A stretch of DNA of 64,000 bases, taken from positions 1-64,000 of the forward strand of contig CAICTM010000201.1 in NCBI GenBank assembly GCA_903772945.1, given 5' to 3'. The translations under genes were made by a program, and so were the position numbers. The DNA comes from Seminavis robusta. Its lineage: Eukaryota > Bacillariophyta > Bacillariophyceae > Naviculales > Naviculaceae. Positions within the stretch are counted from its first letter, which is position 1; every line of letters starts with the position of its first letter. Positions 32,733 through 42,863 of this stretch are shown in pieces. The notes under the pieces are model-generated. The model was given only the letters and a program-made list of their open reading frames with translations, had not been told where the DNA came from and ran no database searches.

Positions 32733-35700
32733 ATGGATGGGACTGCTGCCATGGGACCATCTGAGCAGGATACGGACAACAAGAATGGTGAAAATTTGGC
32801 ATCGAACCAACAATCGGAGCCTGCCAAAGACGCCAAAAGAGCAAATCGACGAAGGCATTCCACGAGAAAGTCCTCATCAGGAAGAGATCGATCCGCCAGT
32901 CCACGGCGCTCACTTGAAGAGGGACTTCAGGACGATACTGAAGGCGAGCAAGCCAGCACAGCGAGTGGCAATCCAACCACACTTTCCTCTGTCGATGAAC
33001 ACGAGAGGAAGAAACAACGAAGCAAAGACAATGATTCCAGCCAACAACGGAGATCCAAATCCAGTCGAAAGCACCACAGCAAAAAAACAGGGCAGGAGGA
33101 GGGAAACGACAAAAGCCTGGGAGGAATGATTACGGCGGGACAAACAGCAACATCCGATCCTACATTGGACGTTAGCCAACCATCCCGCAAGAGTGCTTCA
33201 TCAGCCTTGGATTCCAGTGCCATGCATTCCATCACCTCCGATACCACTGGTACGACACATACAACAACGGCAAGCAATGCCAGCAAAAATCATCTCTTGA
33301 CACAGACCACCGATCTATCCAGTCGAAAACTACAGAACAATGCCGAGGATCGGAAAACGAGCAGTCGTCGCAGCGGGAATACTCGCGGACCCAATAAAGT
33401 CTCATCATCATCATCCTCCAAGCGATCCTCCAAAGAGACGCGAAGGAGAACCAAAGAAGAAGGAGGGAAAACAAACACGGAAGATGGTGACACAAAACCG
33501 GAAGAAGACGCTGCGAAAGAACCCGAAACACCCGCAAAGGCTGATAATGAAGAACACCAAGTTGAAGGAAACGAAGCCAGGGACGGGGACAAGGCAGGCA
33601 CCGATGAAAGCCCAGCTGCAGAGGCAAAAGCAAACAACCCAAAAACTGAAGAGGACACGAATCGTGATTCCGCCAACACCGACTTTGGACATTTGCCCGA
33701 CTTCAAGGTTGCCGACTTTTCGTTTCGAGATTTGGCATTTGGATTCGACAGCGGCAAGAACGAGTTTTCCGAGTGGGACAACGACAACAGCGAAACTCAA
33801 GATGCTACGGAAAAAAAGACAAGTGATAATACTAACGACGCCACCGGTATGGACAAAAAGACAAGCCATGACAGCGCCCAACCACCGAAGGCCACAGACG
33901 AGGGAAAACCACCCGAGGAAGGTACCTGGGTGTGCCAAAATTGCCAAGAGGAACATGATGAAGCCGAGCTGCAGTTCTGCGGTATGTGTGGACAAGACCG
34001 TCCAAAGACTACCCCGCAGTCCAACAAACCCATGCGCAAACCATCTGCTGCGAAAAGAAAAGATGGGGGCGACAATCATCTGCGACGACAGGGGTCTCGT
34101 GTCAGCGACGCAAGCACTGGGAGATCGGCTTCCACCAACGGTACCGCCAAGCGATCTGTTGACTCCTTTCGGTCCTCTTCCGCACGGAGGGTGCGGAGGG
34201 GCGACAGAGCAACCATGACACCCAGATCCCGTTCAAGGGGCAAAGCGAGAAGGCCCACAAGCGTTGACAGAGATTCTGCTGCAGCGGAAATGTTGGTCAT
34301 CAAGTGTTTGGATGGAGACGGTGGTCAGATTTCAATTGATGACCTGGACCAGCTCAACGAACAATTTTCCACATTCGAATCTCCAGAGCCTCCTGCGACG
34401 CCATCCAGAGCGAAAAAGAAAACCATTGGAAGAAGCCAATCTGACGTGTCGAGACTGGCCGGACAAACTCCCACCTCATTAGCGCCACAAACACCCAGGT
34501 CCATGATGAAAAAGAAGGGTCTTGTAAGACGATCGCAGTCTTTTGCCGATGCTGCGGATGGCTCCGCTACCCCAATGGGGACCATTGCACCCGTACCTCC
34601 GGTGCCAAGAAAACCTGCTGCACGACAAGTCATTCCAAGAAGGGCCAAATCTAGCACCACCGAGTACTTGGAGCAACTTCAACAGCAACAGAATGATAGT
34701 CTCACATTACCGAGTCAACACGGCGACGATGAGCTCAAGACGCAGTCGGCGCATTCTACAGGGAGGCCCAATTTCGCGGCACTGGCAGCACGCACAAGCT
34801 TGATGACTACAGCGATAGGACGGCCCAGCTTGGCGGCTGCACAGGTGAAGTCAGCTTCGCAGCGTTTGCTTGGAGGGCTTGTCAAGTCCCAAAAAACGGT
34901 TGAAAATGCTCTGTCCTTAGCACGAATGTCTTCGTTTTCAAAGCCCAAAGGTGATGTCTTACCGTTGGATTCTGACGACGAAGATGATGGTGAGGAATTT
35001 GCCAGTGACAGTGGCGGCGCTGCTAAAGGAGAATCGAATGAAGGCGGTATGTTAAGGGGCTTTGGCAGTAGCGGGAATGTAGGACTGACAAAGCCGCCCG
35101 GGCAACCACAATCTTGTCGAAACTTGATGGGCGGTGAGATTGGGGGTGATGCTTTGGGAGTGCCGACGACACCGCGGCGGCCTCAATCTTCTCGAAACTT
35201 GATGATGGGTGGTGGCAGCGATGATGTGACAAAGACCCCTCGGCGGCCTCAGTCTTCTCGAAATTTGATGGTCGGTGGTGGTAACGATGACGTGACAAAG
35301 ACCCCGCGGCGGTGGCCTCAATCTTCGCGAAACCTGATGATGGGTGGTGGCAACGATGACGTGACAAAGACCCCGCGGCGGCGGCCTCAGTCTTCACGAA
35401 ACCTGATGCTGGGTGGTGGCAACGATGACGTGACGAAGACCCCGCGGCGGCGGCCTCAGTCTTCACGTAACCTGATGCTGGGTGGTGGCAACAATGATGT
35501 GACAAAGACCCCACGGCGGCGCCCTCAGTCTTCACGAAACCTGATGCTGGGTGGTGGCAACGATGACATGACAAAGACCCCGCGACGACCACAATCCTCT
35601 CGAAATTTAATGATTGGTGGTGCGGGTGATGATGCCGGAGTAATGGCTACGCCAAGGAGAAGCAGAGCCTCGTTGGGAATACGATCTCGGCCTGCCGCTC

Positions 35701-36659
35701 CTCCTGGCACTGCTGACGTGGGCCTCAAGACCCCGAGGCGAGGTCGTCGTGGGTCTATTGAGATGAAGCCAGCACTTCTGGACGAGTCGACGACAGAACG
35801 TAATGATCCAGACGGCGCACTGGATTGCGGGGCCCTCGACGTTGATATTGACGAAGACGACTATAAGGATGTTGCACAGTCGCTGGGAGGTGTTGCCCCG
35901 GCAGCTCGACGAACAAGGGAGCGTGCAGCCCTTCGGCCTATGCCGCGACGAGACGGAGCAGACGGGGCGAAAATGGAGCAAGGGGTTGGGAAGACCCCCA
36001 TGACAGCCCGAAGCCGGATTCGGCGCGCGACTTTGGCGACCGGAAGTGATGTGCCTGCTGCTCCTGACTTGACGGCCGAATCGAAACAGCCAGTTGTTCC
36101 GGCAACTCCAAAATTGAGCGCCCGCAGACGCATTCGTAGGGCCTCCTTGGGTCATGACCAAGTTGACAATTGTGTCTTGGATGGTCCGCAGTCAGCAGGA
36201 GCACCACCGCTAGCACCAGCGTCGCAGGGGGTATCCGAAGCAAAGCCGCAGGACAGTGGCGCTGATGCAGCCAGCGGAAATGCTCATGTACGCCAAGTTC
36301 GTGCAAACGCCAGACCTGGCCGTGCAGGACGACGTGGTTCGATTGGAACAAGCAACCCCATGCTGAAGCAGGCCATAGCTCACATGCCTCAAGACCTGAC
36401 TCATGCTGTGCGAGGGGATCTTAAACAAGAATGGGAACGTCAGGAACAGATGGATGATATGAGGAAGAAAGCCATGGGACTTCAACAACGTTATGCTAGC
36501 CTGAATGTGGGTACAGAAACGATGCTCGATTCCAATTTTGCATCTGGTTTCAATGAAGACTCCAGCCTGGCCCATGAAAGTAACATCGACTATGAAGAAA
36601 GTGGGGTCAGCCTTGCGTTGGATGGCGATGACTCGGATGTATCTGATCTGTCAGGTTAG
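32733..36659 (+). CDS. Large Ser/Lys-rich protein with RanBP2-type zinc finger and 22-23-aa repeats
   Basis: 1,308 aa from ATG 32733; the true start may lie upstream if the 32168 ORF is spliced on. Residues 1-390 are charged and disordered. WVCQNC followed by FCGMCG (W399; C401, C404, C416, C419) is a RanBP2-type zinc finger; this class binds ubiquitin or RNA. A block of RS/RR-rich sequence follows (SRSRGKARRPTS). Eight tandem units centred on TPRRxPQSSRNLM lie at about 784-972. The C-terminal third carries more basic TPRR or ARRRIRRAS(L) motifs (TPRRGRRGSIEMK, KLSARRRIRRASL) that look like basophilic kinase sites. The acidic end has YEESGVSLALDGDDSD. No catalytic domain seen. A regulatory or scaffold protein is likely; function unknown. 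Confidence 0.8.
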   Translation: MDGTAAMGPSEQDTDNKNGENLASNQQSEPAKDAKRANRRRHSTRKSSSGRDRSASPRRSLEEGLQDDTEGEQASTASGNPTTLSSVDEHERKKQRSKDNDSSQQRRSKSSRKHHSKKTGQEEGNDKSLGGMITAGQTATSDPTLDVSQPSRKSASSALDSSAMHSITSDTTGTTHTTTASNASKNHLLTQTTDLSSRKLQNNAEDRKTSSRRSGNTRGPNKVSSSSSSKRSSKETRRRTKEEGGKTNTEDGDTKPEEDAAKEPETPAKADNEEHQVEGNEARDGDKAGTDESPAAEAKANNPKTEEDTNRDSANTDFGHLPDFKVADFSFRDLAFGFDSGKNEFSEWDNDNSETQDATEKKTSDNTNDATGMDKKTSHDSAQPPKATDEGKPPEEGTWVCQNCQEEHDEAELQFCGMCGQDRPKTTPQSNKPMRKPSAAKRKDGGDNHLRRQGSRVSDASTGRSASTNGTAKRSVDSFRSSSARRVRRGDRATMTPRSRSRGKARRPTSVDRDSAAAEMLVIKCLDGDGGQISIDDLDQLNEQFSTFESPEPPATPSRAKKKTIGRSQSDVSRLAGQTPTSLAPQTPRSMMKKKGLVRRSQSFADAADGSATPMGTIAPVPPVPRKPAARQVIPRRAKSSTTEYLEQLQQQQNDSLTLPSQHGDDELKTQSAHSTGRPNFAALAARTSLMTTAIGRPSLAAAQVKSASQRLLGGLVKSQKTVENALSLARMSSFSKPKGDVLPLDSDDEDDGEEFASDSGGAAKGESNEGGMLRGFGSSGNVGLTKPPGQPQSCRNLMGGEIGGDALGVPTTPRRPQSSRNLMMGGGSDDVTKTPRRPQSSRNLMVGGGNDDVTKTPRRWPQSSRNLMMGGGNDDVTKTPRRRPQSSRNLMLGGGNDDVTKTPRRRPQSSRNLMLGGGNNDVTKTPRRRPQSSRNLMLGGGNDDMTKTPRRPQSSRNLMIGGAGDDAGVMATPRRSRASLGIRSRPAAPPGTADVGLKTPRRGRRGSIEMKPALLDESTTERNDPDGALDCGALDVDIDEDDYKDVAQSLGGVAPAARRTRERAALRPMPRRDGADGAKMEQGVGKTPMTARSRIRRATLATGSDVPAAPDLTAESKQPVVPATPKLSARRRIRRASLGHDQVDNCVLDGPQSAGAPPLAPASQGVSEAKPQDSGADAASGNAHVRQVRANARPGRAGRRGSIGTSNPMLKQAIAHMPQDLTHAVRGDLKQEWERQEQMDDMRKKAMGLQQRYASLNVGTETMLDSNFASGFNEDSSLAHESNIDYEESGVSLALDGDDSDVSDLSG
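35086..35650 (+). repeat. Coding minisatellite, eight units of about 66-75 bp
   Basis: In-frame units encode TKTPRRxPQSSRNLM plus a GGGNDD linker. Central units are nearly identical in DNA and edge units are more diverged, as expected from recent unequal exchange in the middle. Unit length varies by single codons (RRP, RRWP, RRRP), always in frame. Confidence 0.92.
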
Positions 36660-36991
36660 CCCATGCACTGGTCTTTTGTCCCAGGCGGACTAGATAGAGC
36701 ACTTAGATCATCGGCCAAATTAAAGTAATGCGAAAATGACGAGTGTTATAAAGAACAACATTCAGTAGTTCTTTTCCAGTAGATGCAAAAGGTCAGAGGG
36801 GTGATAGGGACAACGCCTTTCTTCGTCTCATTAACCAGAATATCACTCGGTTCCGTCTCTTCCACTCGATCAATTTTTGCCTACGTCCATCGTTTGGCCT
36901 CGATGCACTTGTCCCTGCCTCGATCCCTGGCATCATGGCGCGACCACCGTCTCCTCCATATTCCCGAACGCTGCTACCGATAGCTAGAATG
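36660..36991. other. Region between convergent genes
   Basis: About 330 bp between stop codons of two tail-to-tail genes. Nothing recognised. Confidence 0.5.
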
Positions 36992-39892
36992 CTAGAAGAT
37001 CATGCCAAGAGCGATGATGAGCGCAGAAAGCGTAGCAACTTGTCCGAAAAGAAGACTATTATGAGAGCAAGAGAATGGGGTGTCTTGGTTTACCGAGCCG
37101 TTCAAAGTAGTTGTTCCGGGTGCTTCTGTCGGCCCTGGCTCGGCGGTTGCTGTAACTGGCCCCGGACCACATACTCCCTCAAAAGTCCTGTGGTCGAAAA
37201 TGTTGTGCCTTTCCTGAGCTTGGTTGTCTCCAAAGACGCAACGATTGCTGTGGCACTGCGAGTCTCTGGTGCATTCGTGGCCATTGGATACTCTACATGC
37301 GGGGAAGCTGCTGTTGTTCTTGTGGTCGTGGGCCACAACAGCACAATGCGTTCCGTTGGCGCAACCAGCATGAGTCACTTGATTGCAGACACACCCTCCA
37401 CTGCTACCGGTATTACTGACAGAAGTCTTTGTCCAATGGCATGCCCCAGTCTCGCAGTCGTTGTCCCCTGAACATACCTCTCCCATTGCGGCAAGCTCAA
37501 AAGCGACGGCAGAGCTTCCATTTGATGGTATGGTTGCTTCCAGGCTTGGAAGGCCAACTGGTGTGACAGATGGGGTCTGTGCTGAATGAGGCATGGGCGG
37601 TCTTGATGGGACTTGCGTAGGCACTATGGATGGGTCAGTTGTTGGATCATGTGTTGGGTTTGAGGTCAACAACGTTGATGGCCAGGATGACGGATGTCTA
37701 CTGGGAGACTTTGTTGTTGATTCTTTGGAAGGTGGTTGTCCAAGATTTCCAGGGCTTTCATGAGGATTGTTGGTGGGGGCAAAGATATTGGACCCAATCC
37801 GCAAAATGGTGGGGTGTGATGACACTGAAGGGAAAGCACTTGGCAAAGCACTGGGATGGGAAATTGGAAGAGGTGAAGGACTCGAAGTTGGCTTCTTTGT
37901 TGGTGGCTCTGTCAGGGGGGAAATTGGCGGAGGTGAAGGACTTGATGATGGTTTCTTTGTAGGCTGCTCCGTGAAGGGGAACGTCAGAAGAGTTGAAGGG
38001 CTCAATGAAGGCTGCTTTGTTGGAAAGGTGGTTGGTGGAGAAGTTTGAGGAGATGAAGTAAACATTGGCTGCTTTGTTGGAACGACAGTGGGGGAAGGAC
38101 TTGATGTTGGCTGCCTTGAAGTTGGTTGCAGTGTTGGCAAGGTAGTGGGGGGGGACGTAAGTGGAGGTGAGGGACTCATTGAAGGCTTATTTGTTGGTGC
38201 GGTAGTGGGGGGAGATGTTGGTGAAAGTGAAGGACTTGAAGATGTTGGTGGGGCGGAGGGACTCATCGAAGGATGCAATGTTGGCTGTTTGGTTGGCACT
38301 TGAGTCGGTGGAGCAGTTGGAAGCGCCGATGCACTTGAGGTTGGCTGGGTAGTAGTGGGAGGGAATGACGGGGCTGCCGTAGTCGCTCCTGCTTCACTTT
38401 GAGCCCATGCCATTTGGGTATCAAAACAGAACTGTTCGAGAGTGTCAAGCTTGTCCTGAGTTGCTTGTTCCAACAGGCCAGTTCCAAAGATATCGATTTG
38501 TCCTGTGTCCGCCAATGCATAGCTATTGTAAACGGCTTGTACCGAAGATGGGAGGGACTCGAACGATGGATAGTGTTCGTCCGTGAAAGGAAGGCCATTG
38601 ACAAAGAACAGAAACTCGGTTTGGGACATGAGACCATCATTGTTGCTGTCACGGCCATGAAGTTTGACTCGGCATACAAGAAAGGGAAGAATGAACGTCG
38701 CCGTTGGAGCAGCGGTGGTCGGCTCCATCATCGTGGGAGCAATCGGCTTGGAGGTGGGTGTCCGCGTTGTCGGCATGGTGGTGGGTGGCCAAGTAGGAGC
38801 TACTGTTGGGGCGCCCGTCGGAAGTGGTGTCTTTTGTGATGGTGCCAGAGACGGGCTATCGGATACCGCTGGTGCTGCCGTTGGCAAGGGCACGGTAGGG
38901 CTCGTGGGCATATTGGGGCAGATGTCGCAGCCCTCGTTGCACAACGTGTCACAGCTGTAGTCACAGCGTCCATCACAAGAACTGTCACAAGATGCAATCC
39001 CATAGTCGCAACTATGGTTGCAGCCACTGTCACAGCTGTCGTCGCAAGACCCGGTGCAGCCAGTGTTGCACGAAGAGCCACCTTCGTCCGAGTTACAAGT
39101 GTCGGATAAAGCTCTATTATTAGCAGGCAAGAAAACTTTCCGGGAGTCTTCCGAGCACATGTGGTCGGACAAGCCAAACGTAAGGTGAGCGGACAATCCA
39201 CTGTCGGTGGCTCGGGCTGAATGCACCACGCGCTTGGGAAGATACAACACATCTCCTGGATAGAGGGTTTCTCGTGTACACTCCATATGCTCCATTTCCT
39301 CCACGTTGTAGGTGGTACACTTGTCTAATTTGCCACGGAGACTGGTGTGGTAAAAGGCATTTTCTTCTTCTTGGCAGAAAACCCAATCCTTGGATCCCAC
39401 GAGTTGCAGTACAAAAATGTTGGTAATGTCCGTGTGGTTGCCCAACGCTGCGGAATTGGGGAGGGATAAGTACAAATGGATGGTCCCGCCATCCTCCAGC
39501 ACACTGTTGTCAACCGCTGCATGTATGATTGCCTTGGTCGTCGATTGATGGCGGAGGTGTTCCAGGCGCAGAATGCCGGTGGCTCTGGATTGGTCGACCT
39601 TGCTTCCACCGACAATTTTGTGAAACATCCTAGCGCGTTCGCTCTTGCCAAGGAGTTGATCCCATTGGGATCCAGCGTCCCCTTTGAGCCCTATCAAATT
39701 CATGTCAAAGCTGTCTTGAGGACTGGGTAGGGCTGCTGTCAGAATGCGTCGAAACGTGGCTTTTGCCATGGAAGTCGACACAGCGTGTCGTTCGATACGG
39801 ACCTTATCAAAGGCAAACGGGTTCACTGGTCTGCCACTAGCTGATGTGGCGACCGATGCAACCAAAAGGAAGAACAGGGCAACGGGCATCAT
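36992..39892 (-). CDS. Secreted JmjC/cupin-8 protein with EF-hand, mucin-like stalk and possible GPI anchor
   Basis: 966 aa from ATG 39892. Signal peptide at 1-20. Residues about 100-245 form a JmjC/cupin-8 domain of the ribosomal-oxygenase type: NHTDITNIFVLQLVGSKDW with H153-x-D155, then YPGDVLYLPKRVVHSA with H224. These complete an Fe(II) facial triad for a 2-oxoglutarate oxygenase. Next is a Cys block (about 266-325) of CxxxC repeats (CDDSCDSGCNHSCDYG). Pro/Thr/Ser stalks flank a canonical EF-hand loop (DSNNDGLMSQTEF). A long PT/PS-rich stalk follows with KPSxSPSPxP repeats. A C-terminal Cys module (CSGDNDCETGACHW) precedes a hydrophobic end (FGQVATLSALIIALGMIF) like a GPI signal. It is probably a cell-wall or surface glycoprotein. 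An oxygenase fused to a secreted mucin stalk is unusual. Confidence 0.82.
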   Translation of the reverse strand: MMPVALFFLLVASVATSASGRPVNPFAFDKVRIERHAVSTSMAKATFRRILTAALPSPQDSFDMNLIGLKGDAGSQWDQLLGKSERARMFHKIVGGSKVDQSRATGILRLEHLRHQSTTKAIIHAAVDNSVLEDGGTIHLYLSLPNSAALGNHTDITNIFVLQLVGSKDWVFCQEEENAFYHTSLRGKLDKCTTYNVEEMEHMECTRETLYPGDVLYLPKRVVHSARATDSGLSAHLTFGLSDHMCSEDSRKVFLPANNRALSDTCNSDEGGSSCNTGCTGSCDDSCDSGCNHSCDYGIASCDSSCDGRCDYSCDTLCNEGCDICPNMPTSPTVPLPTAAPAVSDSPSLAPSQKTPLPTGAPTVAPTWPPTTMPTTRTPTSKPIAPTMMEPTTAAPTATFILPFLVCRVKLHGRDSNNDGLMSQTEFLFFVNGLPFTDEHYPSFESLPSSVQAVYNSYALADTGQIDIFGTGLLEQATQDKLDTLEQFCFDTQMAWAQSEAGATTAAPSFPPTTTQPTSSASALPTAPPTQVPTKQPTLHPSMSPSAPPTSSSPSLSPTSPPTTAPTNKPSMSPSPPLTSPPTTLPTLQPTSRQPTSSPSPTVVPTKQPMFTSSPQTSPPTTFPTKQPSLSPSTLLTFPFTEQPTKKPSSSPSPPPISPLTEPPTKKPTSSPSPLPISHPSALPSAFPSVSSHPTILRIGSNIFAPTNNPHESPGNLGQPPSKESTTKSPSRHPSSWPSTLLTSNPTHDPTTDPSIVPTQVPSRPPMPHSAQTPSVTPVGLPSLEATIPSNGSSAVAFELAAMGEVCSGDNDCETGACHWTKTSVSNTGSSGGCVCNQVTHAGCANGTHCAVVAHDHKNNSSFPACRVSNGHECTRDSQCHSNRCVFGDNQAQERHNIFDHRTFEGVCGPGPVTATAEPGPTEAPGTTTLNGSVNQDTPFSCSHNSLLFGQVATLSALIIALGMIF

Positions 39893-40409
39893 GGTCCTCT
39901 ATCTTTGAGGAAGCAGCTTCTTCAGGTGATCTTCTAAAAAAATGACGCTGAATGAGGGTTCTCGAGTTCTCGTTGAGTAATCTGCTGGTACCGGACCCCT
40001 GCAAGCACTCCAAACCCCCTCAAGTGTCACTCGGCCAACATCATACAATTCATGACTTTTTCATGGCGTCATCGTCGTCATCGTCGTCCTCTTCCGTTTT
40101 CTTCAATGACACAGCTGTATCAGGAATAGCCGGAACGCCGCCAGATGATGGATGCATTGGGTTGGAATGGAGCTGCGTCTTCAGAAGTTTCGTGACGAGG
40201 CTTAATCCCGGTAGATAATCCCTATCATTGAGGGAATTAACTTGGCCTTGTCACTATGCATACCGGCAGCTGTTGACAAAACGGAGATACCCCGGTAGCA
40301 GAATACATACTCCCAGGCAGGCTGGTCATTTGCTTCATAATAAATTTATGCATAAACCAATGTAATGCACCTGATCACAGGCACTCTTTGTCAATTGCAT
40401 CCATAGCAG
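39893..40409. other. Intergenic between two minus-strand genes
   Basis: No convincing gene. It contains a (TCG/TCA)n trinucleotide run near 40065-40095 that creates a poly-Ser ORF on the plus strand. It probably holds the promoter of the JmjC protein gene. Confidence 0.45.
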
Positions 40410-42863
40410 TCAATCACAAACACAAACATCACAACTGCAGTCCACCAAGTCACAATCAACCTGGATTCCTGTCGCCCCTTCCGTCAGCCACGAGCCCAAC
40501 TCACACAAAGCAGGGTCAATGCTGCCGGTAAGGCTATTGTTGCTGACCGACAAATCGGTCAACTTTTGCAGCAACCCCAACTCTTTGGGCACTGTGCCCG
40601 TAAAGAAATTGCCATGCAACAGCAACTCAGTCAGGTTCTCAAACCTTCCGATTTCACTTGGGATTGGACCCGAAAACTGGTTGTTTTGCAATCTCATGTA
40701 CTCCAATGATTGCCAAGATCCAAACTCTGTAGCAAGTGTCCCCGTGAAGCTACTATTGAACAACCAAAGTCTCCACAAACCAGAGAGCAAGCCCAACTCT
40801 GATGGAAGAGAGCCAGAAAGACCTGAATTGTGTAGAAACAATGAGCCCAATGGCAACTGTGTAATCTCTGTAGGGACTGTTCCTGTGAGTGACGTTCCAC
40901 CAAAATGGAGGGTTGTCAGTTTGGACAGCATCCCAAGCTCCGAAGGAACGGTGCCCACCATTTTTGGGTTATCATCAAAAGCCAACTCGTCCATGGACTC
41001 CATCATTCCCATTTCCGCAGGGATGCTTCCGGACAAGGTGCAGTTCCACAGCCCAAACCGTCGCATGGATGTCATAAGGCCAAGCTCTGTGGGCAGAGTG
41101 CCTGTCAATGGGTTGCTCCATGCCCAAAAGAACTCCAGGTTTGACATTAGGCCCAGTTCCGAAGGGATCTGTCCAGTCAGGTTGCAACTGTCTGTCAAGA
41201 ACTGCTTCAAAGTTGTGAGCTGAGCAATCTCACTTGGAAGTGATCCAGTCAACCCTGGGTTGGCCATTGACCAAATGTACGTGATATTTGGAAGCATCCC
41301 AAGCTCAGTTGGAAGCGTCCCAGACAAGTCGTTGCTGTATAAGAATAGGGCTTCCAAATCTGAAAGCATACCCAAGTGGGATGGAATCGAACCTTTGATT
41401 TGGTTCTTCAAGAGAAGAATGCTCTTGAGGGTGGAAACAAGAGAAAGCTCTTCTGGTATGTACCCCCCAAGTTCGTGATTGTACAACCAAAGATGTTGAT
41501 AGATACCCCCTTCCTCCATTTGCTGAGGAGTGGCACTAACGAAGGGCTCATTGACATTGTAATCACAAGGTCCAACTGGTTTGCTCCAATTTTCGCTGAT
41601 CACATAATCATGGTAATGGTTGATGTTTTTCACATACCAGTCACATTCGTGATGGTCATAAGAGAGCCAATGATCATCACTGTACCAGTATGATTTTGTC
41701 CCTCCTCCAGTTGCATAGTAAAATGTAGCGAAGCCATAGCGCTGGAGGATTCGATGGTCTGTGTAGTTGTCAAAGAGAGGATCTTGAATGATCCATTCAA
41801 AGGATCTGTTTTGAGGTGAGTCAATGTCATTGAGTTTGGATATGGTGAAGTCCGGCAAGAGGGACAACATGCGTTCCTCAGCCGTCATTGGACGAGGAGG
41901 CAGAGTCTCATTTTGAGGGATTTGGTGGGCCATATCACCAGCAAAGGCACCATCATCACTATCTTGTCGCAGCGCAAGAAGAAGAACCAAAACCAAGACG
42001 GCAATGGCCAGGAAGCCTGCTGCGAGGAAACCAGCTATAGATAAAGCCATGGACGATTGCCTTTTTTTCCTTTGCAATTCTTCCTGGGTCACTTCTTCTG
42101 CTCTATGAAGTTCACCAGCACTTGTGTCCATGACCATATTGGCGACAATCAGAGGACCCTCTGTTCCTCCATGATGATTGTGATCAGTCCGAGTCGGCAC
42201 CAAAGAAGCTTCTGCGGTGTCTGTTTGATTGTCTCGTTGGACATGGTTGTCTCGTGGATGATACATCCCAGGCATGGCATGCGCACCAGGATCAGTCAAC
42301 GTACTTTGGAGCATGACATGTTGAAGGGATTCGCCTGATGGTAGCGGCATTATCTCCGAAGAAAAATCATCTGCAGGTGTGTTGCTACTGAGACCTCGCT
42401 TTGCTAGGAAGGACTCTCCGACTTCCAGGGGTTCAACGTTTCCATTCATTGGTTCCCTTCCAAGGTTATCTATTGCGCTGGCTTTGCCACTTGCGAGTGC
42501 AGTATTGGCAACAGCAACTGAATTTGGATTTTTATTTGGGGCGGCTTCACTTGTTTCGAGCACATTCTTGGCTTGGCCAATAGAGCCAGCCTCATATTTT
42601 GAAGAACCAGTAGCCATCTTTTCAATCTCTGAGACCAAGTTTGCAGAATCGTCCTCACAACCAAGTTTGGATTGTATATTAGACACCCCGACTTCGTTCA
42701 AGAGTGCTTCAGTAGTGTCCATATCAGCTCCCGCCTGTTTTGCTTCTATGCTTGCTCTGGAGTCATCAAACCCAACGTCTGCAAGAGCTGACTCTCTAAT
42801 ATCCTTCAATGCAGCCTCTTCATCATCAGTGCCATCAGTTTGCTGCGTTGGCTGAGTGTTCAT
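40410..42863 (-). CDS. Type II membrane LRR protein
   Basis: 817 aa from ATG 42863, one exon. The first 270 residues are acidic and disordered. One span (GFLAAGFLAIAVLVLVLLLA) lies at about 274-297, after a basic stop KKRQ. The ectodomain head (YGFATFYYATGGGTKSYWYS, DHHECDWY) matches the same segment of the other LRR genes here. About fifteen plant-type repeats follow, of the form LTGTLPTELGLMTSMRRF. The end is Cys-rich (DCDLVDCSCDVCVCD). The topology (no signal peptide, C-terminus outside) is the same as its relatives. No kinase domain, so signalling, if any, needs a partner. Confidence 0.9.
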   Translation of the reverse strand: MNTQPTQQTDGTDDEEAALKDIRESALADVGFDDSRASIEAKQAGADMDTTEALLNEVGVSNIQSKLGCEDDSANLVSEIEKMATGSSKYEAGSIGQAKNVLETSEAAPNKNPNSVAVANTALASGKASAIDNLGREPMNGNVEPLEVGESFLAKRGLSSNTPADDFSSEIMPLPSGESLQHVMLQSTLTDPGAHAMPGMYHPRDNHVQRDNQTDTAEASLVPTRTDHNHHGGTEGPLIVANMVMDTSAGELHRAEEVTQEELQRKKRQSSMALSIAGFLAAGFLAIAVLVLVLLLALRQDSDDGAFAGDMAHQIPQNETLPPRPMTAEERMLSLLPDFTISKLNDIDSPQNRSFEWIIQDPLFDNYTDHRILQRYGFATFYYATGGGTKSYWYSDDHWLSYDHHECDWYVKNINHYHDYVISENWSKPVGPCDYNVNEPFVSATPQQMEEGGIYQHLWLYNHELGGYIPEELSLVSTLKSILLLKNQIKGSIPSHLGMLSDLEALFLYSNDLSGTLPTELGMLPNITYIWSMANPGLTGSLPSEIAQLTTLKQFLTDSCNLTGQIPSELGLMSNLEFFWAWSNPLTGTLPTELGLMTSMRRFGLWNCTLSGSIPAEMGMMESMDELAFDDNPKMVGTVPSELGMLSKLTTLHFGGTSLTGTVPTEITQLPLGSLFLHNSGLSGSLPSELGLLSGLWRLWLFNSSFTGTLATEFGSWQSLEYMRLQNNQFSGPIPSEIGRFENLTELLLHGNFFTGTVPKELGLLQKLTDLSVSNNSLTGSIDPALCELGSWLTEGATGIQVDCDLVDCSCDVCVCD

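Noticed and set aside
33411-34079. 222-aa minus-strand hydrophobic ORF
   Set aside because: Reverse reading of the Lys/Glu-rich part of the zinc-finger protein; hydrophobicity is a strand artefact.
35023-35592. 189-aa minus-strand ORF with SLSRHRCHHP repeats
   Set aside because: Mirror of the coding minisatellite on the plus strand.
39952-40218. 88-aa plus-strand ORF with poly-Ser
   Set aside because: Poly-Ser is a translated trinucleotide run; no other support.
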